A DNA stretch of 52,197 nt from Salipiger bermudensis. Its GTDB lineage: Bacteria > Pseudomonadota > Alphaproteobacteria > Rhodobacterales > Rhodobacteraceae. The stretch's first letter is position 1. Each line of letters begins with the position of its first letter. The translations under genes and the position numbers were made by a program. Where the stretch lies: NCBI RefSeq assembly GCF_020171625.1, contig NZ_JAIUZY010000018.1, positions 1 to 52,197 on the forward strand, written 5' to 3'. Positions 45,372 through 52,197 of this stretch are shown piece after piece. Below the pieces are notes generated by a model that saw only the letters and a program-made list of their open reading frames with translations, did not search any database and was not told the origin of the DNA.

Positions 45372-46238
45372 ATGACCTACATTTCCTTTCAGCGCCAAAT
45401 TGACAGCTACTGTCTCAGCATCACTGCAATGCGTGCGTGCCATCTCGATGCTCTGCATCGCCTTTCAGCTTGTGTGGGCTGGCCTCACCGTCGGTCCGAC
45501 TGGGCGGCGAACCTGGAGACAGGCATCGGGATTGTTGCGGTCGACGAAATGCAGCGCGTGCATGGCTCGGCAATGTGCTTTCCCTACGGCGATGGCGCCG
45601 CCGCGGTCGGCATGGTTATCGCAAATCCAAAGCTCCGCTCCTCGGGTCTTGCCGATATGTTGGCACGTGAGGCCGTAGAACGCAGTGGCGGCCCAAGGGC
45701 ATTCCTCAATGCCTGCCAGGGCGACGTACTTTTCTATCGCGGGCTCGGCGCGAAACGAGGTGAGCCGGTCTTCAAGTACGAAGGTGTGCTGAAGGTCGAC
45801 TTGATTGCCTTTGCCCCGATCCGGGATTTCGCCCCTGGAGATTTTTCCAAAGTGCTGGAGCTCGACCAGATGTCCTACGACGCCGACCGGACTGCGGTTT
45901 TGTCGGGACTGCTGGCGATATCGGATATTCGAGTGATCGAGCGTGCGGGGAAAGTGGTCGGCTTCGCAATGCGGCGAAGGTTCGGACGGGGGTACGTCAT
46001 CGGGCCGATCACGGCGGAGCTCGGAAGCGATGCAGTCGCGCTCGCAACGTCCCTGCTGGCCGATCTCAAGGGCCAGTTTGTCCGGCTTGATACGCGCCAC
46101 ACTGACGGGGTTTTCCAACAATTTCTCGGGTCCTTAGGGCTTCGCTGCAAACCCGATGTGGTGACAATGACATTTGGGCAGAACTCTCGGATCGGATCGC
46201 CCACCAGCTACGCACTTTCGAGCCACTCGACAGGGTAG
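45372..46238 (+). CDS. Two-domain GNAT-type N-acetyltransferase
   Basis: A 288-residue protein with an N-terminal GNAT domain (about residues 15-140) and a second C-terminal acetyltransferase-like domain (about 145-270). The acetyl-CoA motif is seen as VGMVIANPKLRSSGLADMLA; the C-terminal part has LSGLLAISDIRVIER and YVIGPITAEL. ATG 45372 lies just after AGAGA. The substrate is unknown. It stands alone between the EthD gene and a convergent dehydrogenase gene. Confidence 0.78.
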   Translation: MTYISFQRQIDSYCLSITAMRACHLDALHRLSACVGWPHRRSDWAANLETGIGIVAVDEMQRVHGSAMCFPYGDGAAAVGMVIANPKLRSSGLADMLAREAVERSGGPRAFLNACQGDVLFYRGLGAKRGEPVFKYEGVLKVDLIAFAPIRDFAPGDFSKVLELDQMSYDADRTAVLSGLLAISDIRVIERAGKVVGFAMRRRFGRGYVIGPITAELGSDAVALATSLLADLKGQFVRLDTRHTDGVFQQFLGSLGLRCKPDVVTMTFGQNSRIGSPTSYALSSHSTG

Positions 46239-46358
46239 AACGGCGACAGACGCGGCGCAGGCCTCGTTCAATCATCCATCATGAAGGACGTTGGAAGGAT
46301 CCCGCGACGCTCGATGCTTTCTTGGAGACATCAGCAGTACCGCAGCCATGCCAAGGAC

Positions 46359-46390
46359 CGGGCGCATGGCAGCTTTCAGCCATGCGCCCG
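46359..46390. terminator. Strong hairpin between convergent genes
   Basis: CGGGCGCATGGC (46359-46370) and GCCATGCGCCCG (46379-46390) pair perfectly over 12 bp with an 8-base loop. It lies just past the stop of the dehydrogenase gene and 120 bases past the acetyltransferase gene. There is no long T-run. Confidence 0.6.
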
Positions 46391-46397
46391 CGACCGC

Positions 46398-47654
46398 TCA
46401 GCCTTTCGAGGGCCGGGAAAGCTCGGTGAAGGCACACCAGTCACGATGGTCCCAGCCTCTGGCAATCGCCTTCTGCATCTTCTCGATAATGATTGGGGCA
46501 AAGTCGAGAGAGCCCGAGGTCGCGGCGGATGCGTCGTTCATCAGCTTCACATCCTTTAGTCCGGCGGTGAGTTCGAAGCCGACATTCTCCGAGAAGTCCC
46601 TATCGCGAATTTTCGCAGCATACATTTTCAGGGTAGGGTTGGCGTAGCTGCTTTCGAACAGCCGGCCGTAGAAGGCACGGTCAATGCCGACCGCGTCGCC
46701 ATAGGCATAGATCTGGCCCATGAGCTCCATGCTCGACACGGCGAAGTAGTTGACCGAGAGCTTCGCGTAATTTGCGAGGCCGGCGCGCTCGCCGAGGCGC
46801 ATCGTGGTCGCCGAATAGCTCTCGCAGACCGGCATGCAGCGCGCCACCGCGGTGTCGTCCCCCGACAGGAGGGAGATCAACTTCCCGGCCTCGGCCGAGT
46901 CCGGACGCCCGACGACTGCGGCGGAGACGAAATGGCAGCCCTTCTCGTGGTGCAGCTCAGCCATCTCTTGTGCCAGTTCTGGTGAGATGGTGGTTGCACA
47001 CATGTGGATGGTACCGGGCTTCATGCCTGCGAGGATGCCCTCCGGCGAGGTGACGATGTCGCGCACGGAGGTGTCGTCCATCAGACTCGTGACAATGATC
47101 GAGGCCTCAGCTGCGGCATCGCGGGGTGTTTCGGTAAGGCGCCCGCCCGCATCGACAAAAGGCTGCGCCTTGGAGGCGGTACGGTTGTAGACAACCAGAT
47201 CGAAACCGGCCCGCTGGATGTTGTGCGCCAGGCCGGAGCCCATCTTGCCGAGGCCAAGCACCGCCACCGTTTCATCGCTCCCAAGGCGTTCAGGCGCGCC
47301 GTTCATGGACTGGGTCAGACTGCGTAACCATTGCGCCGCCTCCATATCGCCGTCGAGCTGAAGATCGCCGACCTCGAGTGCGCGTGCCATGACCGAAGCA
47401 TCGCCCGATTTCATTGCGCGGAACGCGGTGGCCGCGTTTTTCCATGTCATCGTCACGTCCGCATCGCCGCTGGCACCAGATTTGCTGAACACAGCGCCAT
47501 CGCTGAAGACAAACAGCCTGCCGGCCTTGTTATCCGCGGTCCGGATGCGGACCGAGGTGGTGCGCCCCCGCAGGAGCGCGCGGGTTGCATCGTTGCCTCG
47601 CGACGCAGCGCGCAGTTTCCGTGAGAGGATGAAGAGGAGAAGATCGAGTTTCAT
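46398..47654 (-). CDS. SCP2-like domain fused to a 3-hydroxyisobutyrate-dehydrogenase-type enzyme
   Basis: A 418-residue protein. Residues about 1-115 resemble a sterol-carrier-protein-2-like domain (SVRIRTADNKAGRLFVFSDG, WKNAATAFRAMKSGDASVMA, LQLDGDMEAAQWLRSL). From residue 128 follows a beta-hydroxyacid dehydrogenase: Rossmann VAVLGLGKMGSGLA (131-143), VYNRTASKA, and a helical C-terminus with GLANYAKLSVNYF bearing the probable catalytic Lys. Both halves are in one uninterrupted frame. It is divergent from a TetR gene 106 bases away. A lipid- or acyl-bound hydroxyacid as substrate is inferred. Confidence 0.78.
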   Translation of the reverse strand: MKLDLLLFILSRKLRAASRGNDATRALLRGRTTSVRIRTADNKAGRLFVFSDGAVFSKSGASGDADVTMTWKNAATAFRAMKSGDASVMARALEVGDLQLDGDMEAAQWLRSLTQSMNGAPERLGSDETVAVLGLGKMGSGLAHNIQRAGFDLVVYNRTASKAQPFVDAGGRLTETPRDAAAEASIIVTSLMDDTSVRDIVTSPEGILAGMKPGTIHMCATTISPELAQEMAELHHEKGCHFVSAAVVGRPDSAEAGKLISLLSGDDTAVARCMPVCESYSATTMRLGERAGLANYAKLSVNYFAVSSMELMGQIYAYGDAVGIDRAFYGRLFESSYANPTLKMYAAKIRDRDFSENVGFELTAGLKDVKLMNDASAATSGSLDFAPIIIEKMQKAIARGWDHRDWCAFTELSRPSKG

Positions 47655-47760
47655 AGTATCGGGTCCTTGCGGGAAGAATGATGTCTTGAAGAGAAAATAT
47701 GAGCTATGCTCAGATTTCCCTACTCGCTTTCCCGGTAGCCGGCGTAACTCAGGTGTCGTG

Positions 47761-48378
47761 ATGAAAAGTACTGATACTTATCGAAAAATCCCGAGGCAGG
47801 CACGGGCCCTGGCAAGTGTTGACGCCATTCTCGAGGCCGCTGCTCGGATTCTGCAGGGGGGTGATGGTAGGTTCACCACCAATGCCGTGGCTGAGCGCGC
47901 CGGGGTCAGTATCGGCACGCTCTATCAGTATTTTCCTGACAAGAACGCCATCTTGATCGCCCTGGCGCGACAGGAGCTTTCCCTCACAGGGTCAGCGGTT
48001 ACCGACAGCCTTTCTCAACGCGAAACAGGATGTGAGCTGGACGAGCGTCTGAGGCTTGCCATTCGGGCGCTCATCGAAGGGTTCCATGGCCGACAGAGAA
48101 CCCGCAAGGCCCTGATCGAGGCACTTATTGCAAACGGCCTGTCGGAAGAGCTGACCCGCCCCGTGGATGAAGCGATGCAGGACGTTCTTTCAAATGCGCC
48201 GAGATTGCCAAGTGGCACGATACCCAAAGTGCGCCCGGTGACAGCCTTTGTTGCGACGCGCGCAATTGTAGGTACCCTGCGCGCAGCGATCATGGAGGAG
48301 TCCTCCTTCATCGGGTCTCCCGAGTTTGAGGACGAGTTGGTCAGACTGGCGCATACGCTGCTGAATTCGTCACACTGA
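47761..48378 (+). CDS. TetR-family transcriptional regulator
   Basis: A 205-residue regulator starting MKSTDTYRKIPRQARALASV, with a clear TetR helix-turn-helix (VAERAGVSIGTLYQYFPDKN, about residues 43-62) and a variable C-terminal domain. It is divergent from the SCP2-dehydrogenase fusion, its most likely target. No strong ribosome site precedes the ATG. Confidence 0.84.
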   Translation: MKSTDTYRKIPRQARALASVDAILEAAARILQGGDGRFTTNAVAERAGVSIGTLYQYFPDKNAILIALARQELSLTGSAVTDSLSQRETGCELDERLRLAIRALIEGFHGRQRTRKALIEALIANGLSEELTRPVDEAMQDVLSNAPRLPSGTIPKVRPVTAFVATRAIVGTLRAAIMEESSFIGSPEFEDELVRLAHTLLNSSH

Positions 48379-48383
48379 CATGA

Positions 48384-48479
48384 ACGGCCAAGCGGTACGG
48401 CGTCTTGATGGCCGATGAAGTGCCCATGCTCATCACCGAGCGCGCCTATTCCTCGCCGATCTGGTACAACCACACGTGA
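48384..48479 (+). pseudogene. DUF3604 protein, C-terminal remnant
   Basis: A 31-codon open stretch ends ITERAYSSPIWYNHT before TGA 48477. The motif ERAYSSPIWY near the C-terminus is characteristic of DUF3604 proteins, which are normally over 600 residues. An in-frame TGA lies at 48381 and nothing of the rest is present, so a DUF3604 gene was truncated here, probably by integration or deletion. Confidence 0.55.
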
Positions 48480-48874
48480 GCTCCTCGGTGGAATTCCTTC
48501 GGGCGCAGGTGCCCGGAGGACCGCCCGCACCCCCTTGTTGCGTTGCGGCGAACGGCAGAAAGGTCCCGCCCAGCCGACCTTCAGCCTCCGAAAATGCTGC
48601 GCGATGGACGAATGGCCGGTATGGTGAAGCCGCACCGCGGCGATCGGCGAGGGGCTGAACGGCAGGTTGGGGCTGGGAGCGAGGGAAAGGCAGGTTACGG
48701 ACACACCTGCCGCCATTGACCCTTTCTACGTTTGGTGCCGTTCGGGCAGATGCTAAGCGGCTCTCGCTCGTTAAGGTGTGCCGCGCGGCTCTGGGCACGC
48801 TGCCGCCCCTACGCACTGGTCAGGTTCCTTCTCGTCGCTAATGCGAAAAGAACATTCATACGGCGCAGACAAGG
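48480..48874. other. Gene-free stretch with hairpins, left of the recombinase operon
   Basis: No gene is supported. The stretch holds copy 3 of the dispersed element and a hairpin, GGCAGGT (48689-48695) with ACCTGCC (48705-48711). It could include an attachment site of the serine recombinase encoded next to it, but no core repeat was identified. Confidence 0.4.
48560..48581. repeat. Dispersed AAGGTC...GACCTT element, copy 3
   Basis: AAGGTC (48560-48565) and GACCTT (48576-48581) are perfect inverted arms 10 bases apart, within AGAAAGGTCCCGCCCAGCC. It is shorter than copies 1 and 2 but has the same ends. Confidence 0.35.
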
Positions 48875-50587
48875 TCAGGTAGGTAACGGCGGTTGCCTGC
48901 TCCCGCAACCAACTTCCGCGAAAATCGCAGAACCACGCACGGCGCCGAGATCCTCCGGCGCCGATTTGCGTAGCATCTCCAGCAGATTGCCCTCGATGGT
49001 CAGAAGATGCGCCTTCGCCTCATCGTCCCAATCGACCTCAATCCGGTCGACCAGCTCATGCAGCTCGTCGGCCGCTCGACCGACAACGCTCTCCTCTGAG
49101 AGGCTCGCCGCCAGGCTCGCGACCATCTCCTGATAGAGCTCGGGCAGCCCCTCGGGCAGCTCGATATCCGGCGGGACGATCTCGTCGCGGGTGGCCGCGA
49201 GGCGCGCGAGGTCGGCATCGATCTTCTGAAGCTCGGCGACGAGCGACTCCGAGCCCAGCCCCTGCTTCGCCAGGGCGACCAGGTTGCGTTGTTCCACCTC
49301 CAGCTGCCGCACCCGCGCGTCGTGAAGACGCAGCGTATCGTCCGCGGTGCTCTGGCCTGCCTTCAGTTGGTGATGCACGCGATCCCGGAATCGTGCGTAG
49401 GCCTCGGGCTTCATCAGGTCGGCCTTCAGGGCCGACAGGATCAGGGGCAGGGCGACGCTCTCCCTGAGGCCCCGGAAGCCCGTGCAGACGCTCGGGCCCT
49501 TCTCCTTGGCGTCGGCGCAGTAATAGGTCTTGTATTTGCCGGCCCCGGAGACGGTCATCCGTCCGCCACAGAGCCCGCAGTGCAGGAGCCCCGACAGCAG
49601 ATACTTCCGGCGCCGGAGCGTCTGGCCCGATGACAGGCGGTTCCGGTCGGTGGTGGGCACCTTGGACCGTCGCCTCGTCTGCGCCGCCTGGCGCGCCTTC
49701 ACGGCGTCCCAGAGGTCCTGATCGACGATCCTGAGCTCGGGCACCTCGAATACGTGCCACACGCTCTCTGGGTTCAGCGTCGAGCGCTTCTTCTCGGTTT
49801 GGTGGTGCTTCGTGTAGGTCAGCCGGTTCCAGATGCGGGTCACGACATAGAGTTCGTTGTTCAGGATGCCGGTGCCGCGCGCGCGGTTGCCGTTGATCGT
49901 GTTCTGCTTCCAGTGCCCCGACGACTTGCGCTTCGAGCCCACCGACGGAGAGGCGATCCCTTCCTCGTTGAGGCGACTGGCGATCTTGATGGGCGACAGG
50001 CCGGCGGCGTAGTCGCGAAAGATGCTCCGCACGACCGCGGCTTCGATCTCGTCGATGGCCAGTGTGCCCTTCACCGGGGCACAGCGCTCGTCGGTGCCGG
50101 GGCGGTATCCGTAGATACGACCGCCGCCGCTCAGACCCTTCAGCACCTTGCCCTCGATGCCGCGGCGCACCTTGTCCGAGAGCTCCTCGAGGAACATGGC
50201 GCTCATCATCGACGAGAGCCCCAGCGTGAGCGCATCCACCTTGCCGCGCCCGACCGTGTGGATCTCGACCCGCGCGGTCTTCGCGGCCTTGTAGAAGCCG
50301 GCCAGGTGCTCCTGGTCGCGGGAAATCCGGTCGAGGGACTCGGCAAGGACGATGTCGAACCTCCCCTGGTGGAGCGCGTCTGACAGGCGCGTGAAGTCCG
50401 GCCGGGTCCGGCCCGCCGTGCCGCTGACCGCGCTGTCCGAGAAGCGCTCGACGATCGTCCAGCCTTGCTGCCTGGCGTAGCGCTCCGCTTGCCGGAACTG
50501 GTCCTCGACCGACATCGGATTCTGCAAGTCGGTCGAGTAGCGGGCGTAGAGCGCGACGCGGCGGGGGGCTTCGAGGGATGTGATCAT
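48875..50587 (-). CDS. Large serine recombinase (site-specific integrase)
   Basis: A 570-residue recombinase. The resolvase catalytic domain (about residues 10-150) has nucleophile Ser18 (LYARYSTD) and the arginine-rich LAESLDRISRDQEHLAGF. The recombinase domain follows (GGRIYGYRPGTDE, SIFRDYAAGLSPIKIASRLN). A zinc-ribbon is visible at LLHCGLCGGRM and TYYCADAKEKGPSVC, then a coiled-coil C-terminus. Such proteins integrate and excise phages and genomic islands. The start overlaps the upstream stop by ATGA, so it is coupled to the resolvase-like gene. Confidence 0.9.
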   Translation of the reverse strand: MITSLEAPRRVALYARYSTDLQNPMSVEDQFRQAERYARQQGWTIVERFSDSAVSGTAGRTRPDFTRLSDALHQGRFDIVLAESLDRISRDQEHLAGFYKAAKTARVEIHTVGRGKVDALTLGLSSMMSAMFLEELSDKVRRGIEGKVLKGLSGGGRIYGYRPGTDERCAPVKGTLAIDEIEAAVVRSIFRDYAAGLSPIKIASRLNEEGIASPSVGSKRKSSGHWKQNTINGNRARGTGILNNELYVVTRIWNRLTYTKHHQTEKKRSTLNPESVWHVFEVPELRIVDQDLWDAVKARQAAQTRRRSKVPTTDRNRLSSGQTLRRRKYLLSGLLHCGLCGGRMTVSGAGKYKTYYCADAKEKGPSVCTGFRGLRESVALPLILSALKADLMKPEAYARFRDRVHHQLKAGQSTADDTLRLHDARVRQLEVEQRNLVALAKQGLGSESLVAELQKIDADLARLAATRDEIVPPDIELPEGLPELYQEMVASLAASLSEESVVGRAADELHELVDRIEVDWDDEAKAHLLTIEGNLLEMLRKSAPEDLGAVRGSAIFAEVGCGSRQPPLPT

Positions 50588-51000
50588 TGGCGGGGCTCCC
50601 GGGCGGCGTAGAGGCTGTCGTCATCGTCCGCTTCGGCGCAATCAGTCTCTCTGAGAAGGGCGTCGAGATTGACCTTGTGCTCGGCGAAGCACAAGTCCGC
50701 CCCGTGCTGCCGGCAGAACCGGGCGAACGCCTGAACCCGTTCGGGATCGCGCGAGATGCGCGCCAGATCCGTCGCGATGACGGCCTGCGCTTCGCCGCCC
50801 GCAATGCGCACCCGCAAGATCGTCAGGCCGGGGGCGTCACGCATCCCGCTAACCCCGTTGTCGACGACGACGCCGAGGATACGCCACCCGCGCGCTTCGG
50901 CGTAGCCGATGCAGAGCCGACGCTGTTCGGCGATGGCGGCTACGCCCGCGCTTGCCGCGCGCAGGTAGAGAAGGGCGGTGGTCTGGGCAGTCATGGTCAT
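50584..51000 (-). CDS. Resolvase-like protein lacking the catalytic serine
   Basis: A 138-residue protein made of little more than a resolvase N-terminal fold (ALLYLRAASAG, RRLCIGYAEARGWRILGVVV, VIATDLARISRDPERVQAFA). Aligned on the Tyr-x-Arg of the neighbouring recombinase (YARYS), the nucleophile position is Ala16, not Ser. The Arg-rich RISRD segment is kept. It lacks DNA-binding and zinc domains. It overlaps genes on both sides by ATGA. A regulatory or dimerisation partner of the active recombinase is inferred. Confidence 0.78.
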   Translation of the reverse strand: MTMTAQTTALLYLRAASAGVAAIAEQRRLCIGYAEARGWRILGVVVDNGVSGMRDAPGLTILRVRIAGGEAQAVIATDLARISRDPERVQAFARFCRQHGADLCFAEHKVNLDALLRETDCAEADDDDSLYAAREPRQ

Positions 51001-51191
51001 TCCGTCTTTGGTCTGTCGAGCGCAAGGCGCTGTTGAATCTTGTGTCTCAGGAGAATGAGGACATCGTATGGCCGCAATCTCGAGTAGAGTGGAAACATCG
51101 CGTCAGGCGTTGCGTCCTTTGCCTCCCGCTCCTGCGAGAGCTTGCGGACTGCGGCTTCTGCGAGAAGGTCGATCAGTCTGTCGAGCGGCAT
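50997..51191 (-). CDS. 64-residue protein at the head of the recombinase operon
   Basis: The start at 51191 (MPLDRLIDLLAEAAVRKLSQ) has AAAGGA nine bases upstream. Its stop overlaps the next start by ATGA, making a three-gene operon with the two recombinase-type proteins. The protein is helical and charged (RPYDVLILLRHKIQQRLALD). I do not recognise a family. Possible roles are a small DNA-binding or directionality factor; this is a guess from context. Confidence 0.6.
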   Translation of the reverse strand: MPLDRLIDLLAEAAVRKLSQEREAKDATPDAMFPLYSRLRPYDVLILLRHKIQQRLALDRPKTE

Positions 51192-51274
51192 CGGCGGAGT
51201 CCTTTCCTGTTCGGGCAATGAACAACCGACACGGCGGACGCCCACCCGAGTCCCCGCACACAGGTGGCCGAAAA

Positions 51275-51299
51275 GCGCCCGCGGGTCTCACGCGGGCGC
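51275..51299 (-). terminator. Rho-independent terminator on the minus strand
   Basis: GCGCCCGCG and CGCGGGCGC pair perfectly over 9 bp with a 7-base loop. On the minus strand the stem is followed directly by TTTT. It would end a transcript coming from beyond 51300, just before the recombinase operon begins. Confidence 0.7.
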
Positions 51300-51306
51300 G
51301 TCTCAT

Positions 51307-51420
51307 TCAGCGGAGCAGCAGCGCCGCGTGCACCAGCAGCAGCAGAACGATCGCGGCGCGCACGATCAGAAACTCTTGGCGGCGCACCCAGAAGCACGCG
51401 CGGCGGTGGCAGCGGGACAT
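51307..51420 (-). CDS. Possible 37-residue single-helix membrane protein
   Basis: A short frame starting MSRCHRRACFWVRRQEF continues into one hydrophobic helix (IVLLLLVHAALLL) and stops at 51307, eight bases before a good terminator. The basic N-terminus followed by one helix fits a small inner-membrane protein. There is no strong ribosome site, so support rests on the hydrophobic pattern and the terminator. Confidence 0.35.
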   Translation of the reverse strand: MSRCHRRACFWVRRQEFLIVRAAIVLLLLVHAALLLR

Positions 51421-51586
51421 GTCTGAACTCAACTTATTTCAGGTCAAATAAAATAACGCTGAACCGATGGTCGAGCGTAGTGTGCTTTCGGAGGGAATAG
51501 GTTTGCGGAATTTTTCCACGATCACTTGGCAATGAGCTCGACCTAAAATATAACTCCAGCCAAGTGTTTCGGGCGAGGTTTAGGTC

Positions 51587-52033
51587 GTGTTCAGAAAGAA
51601 GGTATCGTATCAGTGCATACTGCAAGAGGACCAGTATCGGAGAGTTTCGTTCGAGAGTGAGAAGTATAATGCGGCTTGGTTAGAGCGCGATCGATATGTC
51701 ATTTATCGAAGAGCTAAAGAAATAGAGCTTTCCTTCTTGCCGTTCTACGGTCTCCAAATAGAGGGCGAGGGGGTTCTGGACGGTCCATTTGAAGTCAAAG
51801 AGATAACATTTGATATTGTGCATTCGAAGTTCATCTTATTATACGCCAAGCGGAACTGGCGCGGTAGCATTGTTGGTGGAAATTTGGATAATAAGCAAAT
51901 TATGGAGATAATAGACAAGGAAGAGGAGCGCGATAGCTTCTTAAAGAACTGTGAGTCATATAGGTATGATGGAAGAATATTGGTGGGCGGCTTCAACTAT
52001 CTCCCTCACTATTTATGTGACCCAGACGAGTAG
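51587..52033 (+). CDS. Orphan AT-rich gene, 148-residue protein of unknown function
   Basis: GTG at 51587 has GAGGTTTAGG upstream. The protein is rich in Lys, Glu, Ile and Tyr (YVIYRRAKEIELSFLPFYG, ITFDIVHSKFILLYAKRNWR), looks globular and soluble, and has no signal peptide or helix-turn-helix. The base composition is far lower in GC than the rest of the window, a sign of transfer from another source. I do not recognise the family. It sits between a serine recombinase operon and an IS5-type element, so it is probably mobile-element cargo. Confidence 0.6.
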   Translation: MFRKKVSYQCILQEDQYRRVSFESEKYNAAWLERDRYVIYRRAKEIELSFLPFYGLQIEGEGVLDGPFEVKEITFDIVHSKFILLYAKRNWRGSIVGGNLDNKQIMEIIDKEEERDSFLKNCESYRYDGRILVGGFNYLPHYLCDPDE

Positions 52034-52078
52034 GGTTGCGAACAGTTTCGCTTCAAGCGAGCGATTTGCCCTCGAATA

Positions 52079-52197
52079 GGCGTTGTTGCAGAACTCTCGC
52101 CATGAAGGATTCACATTACGAATCCATGCAGTTAGACGGGCGGCATGAGCAAGCCCGAGCCCGCCCGCTACCGCACCACCAACTGGTCTGACTACAA
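52079..52197 (+). mobile_element. IS5-family element, left end, cut by the window
   Basis: GGCGTTGTTGCAGAACTC at 52079 resembles the terminal repeat of IS5-type elements. A transposase start follows at 52145 (MSKPEPARYRTTNWSDYN), a very typical IS5 N-terminus in Rhodobacterales. The rest of the element lies beyond the window, so completeness cannot be judged. Confidence 0.75.
52145..52197 (+). CDS. IS5-family transposase, N-terminal part
   Basis: Seventeen to eighteen codons are visible, from ATG 52145 to the window end, reading MSKPEPARYRTTNWSDYN. The segment YRTTNW is the standard start of this transposase group. The catalytic DDE region is outside the window. Confidence 0.75.
   Translation, partial: MSKPEPARYRTTNWSDY

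Larger units (their letters stand above)
51192..51586. other. Intergenic region left of the orphan gene
   Basis: It contains a possible 37-residue gene (51307-51420, minus) with a terminator (51275-51299). TGTTC/GAACA inverted bases (51208-51224) lie in the promoter region of the recombinase operon. The part from about 51430 becomes AT-rich, marking a composition change toward the orphan gene. Confidence 0.4.

Noticed and set aside
45140-45403. 87-codon frame before the acetyltransferase gene
   Set aside because: Overlaps the dispersed repeat and the acetyltransferase start; translation has no family character.
51264-51500. 78-codon plus-strand frame
   Set aside because: It reads through the terminator stem and the opposite strand of the small membrane protein; Ala/Arg-rich shadow translation.

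Overview
The window is about 52 kb of GC-rich DNA from an alphaproteobacterium, most likely a Rhodobacterales (Roseobacter-group) relative. This rests on high GC, a TRAP-type uronate importer, uronate dehydrogenase / galactarolactone cycloisomerase genes closest in type to the known Agrobacterium enzymes, AzlCD and CysTW gene styles, and IS5/IS3/IS110/IS256/IS30 transposases typical of that group. No tRNA, rRNA or CRISPR array was seen. Species cannot be fixed from this sequence alone.

Bases 1-26,400 form a pectin / sugar-acid catabolism island. It opens with the 3' end of kduD. A plus-strand operon follows: TRAP transporter dctPQM, uronate dehydrogenase udh, a ketoglutarate-semialdehyde dehydrogenase, kdgD, gci and gli. 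This set is a complete oxidative route from D-galacturonate to 2-oxoglutarate. Converging on it, a minus-strand operon encodes an oligogalacturonide-type ABC importer (togM-togN-togA-togB), a GH28 polygalacturonase without a signal peptide, and a GH105 unsaturated-uronyl hydrolase. An AraC regulator is divergent from this operon. Next come a KdgF-like cupin and a GntR/FCD repressor. They are followed by a second acid-sugar module: a Dpp-type ABC importer with an alpha/beta hydrolase, converging on a solute-binding protein and an unusual enolase-superfamily dehydratase, with a second GntR regulator. A recurring operator, TGTNNNACA, often inside a TTGAC-type promoter, lies at the uronate TRAP operon, the cupin, the Dpp operon, the enolase and the second GntR gene. 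One shared regulon is therefore likely.

Bases 26,570-28,120 are a graveyard of truncated IS fragments (IS256, IS3, IS110, IS30). A TonB-dependent receptor with a 28-bp perfect palindrome upstream and a convergent MarR regulator follows. Then come another IS3-type remnant and a full-length IS3 element carrying nonsense mutations in both reading frames. A GAF / HisKA_2 sensor kinase is next, then a sulfate ABC importer operon (binding protein, CysT, an 84-residue membrane protein, CysW, short CysA) with a three-tier hairpin leader and a divergent Rrf2 regulator. An Lrp/AsnC regulator follows.

Bases 39,455-48,378 hold small regulator-target pairs: curA-type reductase / TetR, AzlCD / XRE-cupin, IclR / (ABM-VOC fusion, EthD), a two-domain GNAT protein, and an SCP2-dehydrogenase fusion / TetR. 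The right end (48,400-52,197) looks like a mobile-element junction. It has a DUF3604 C-terminal stub, a large serine recombinase translationally coupled to a resolvase-like protein lacking the catalytic serine and to a 64-residue protein, a possible tiny membrane protein, an AT-rich orphan gene, and the start of an IS5-family element cut by the window end.
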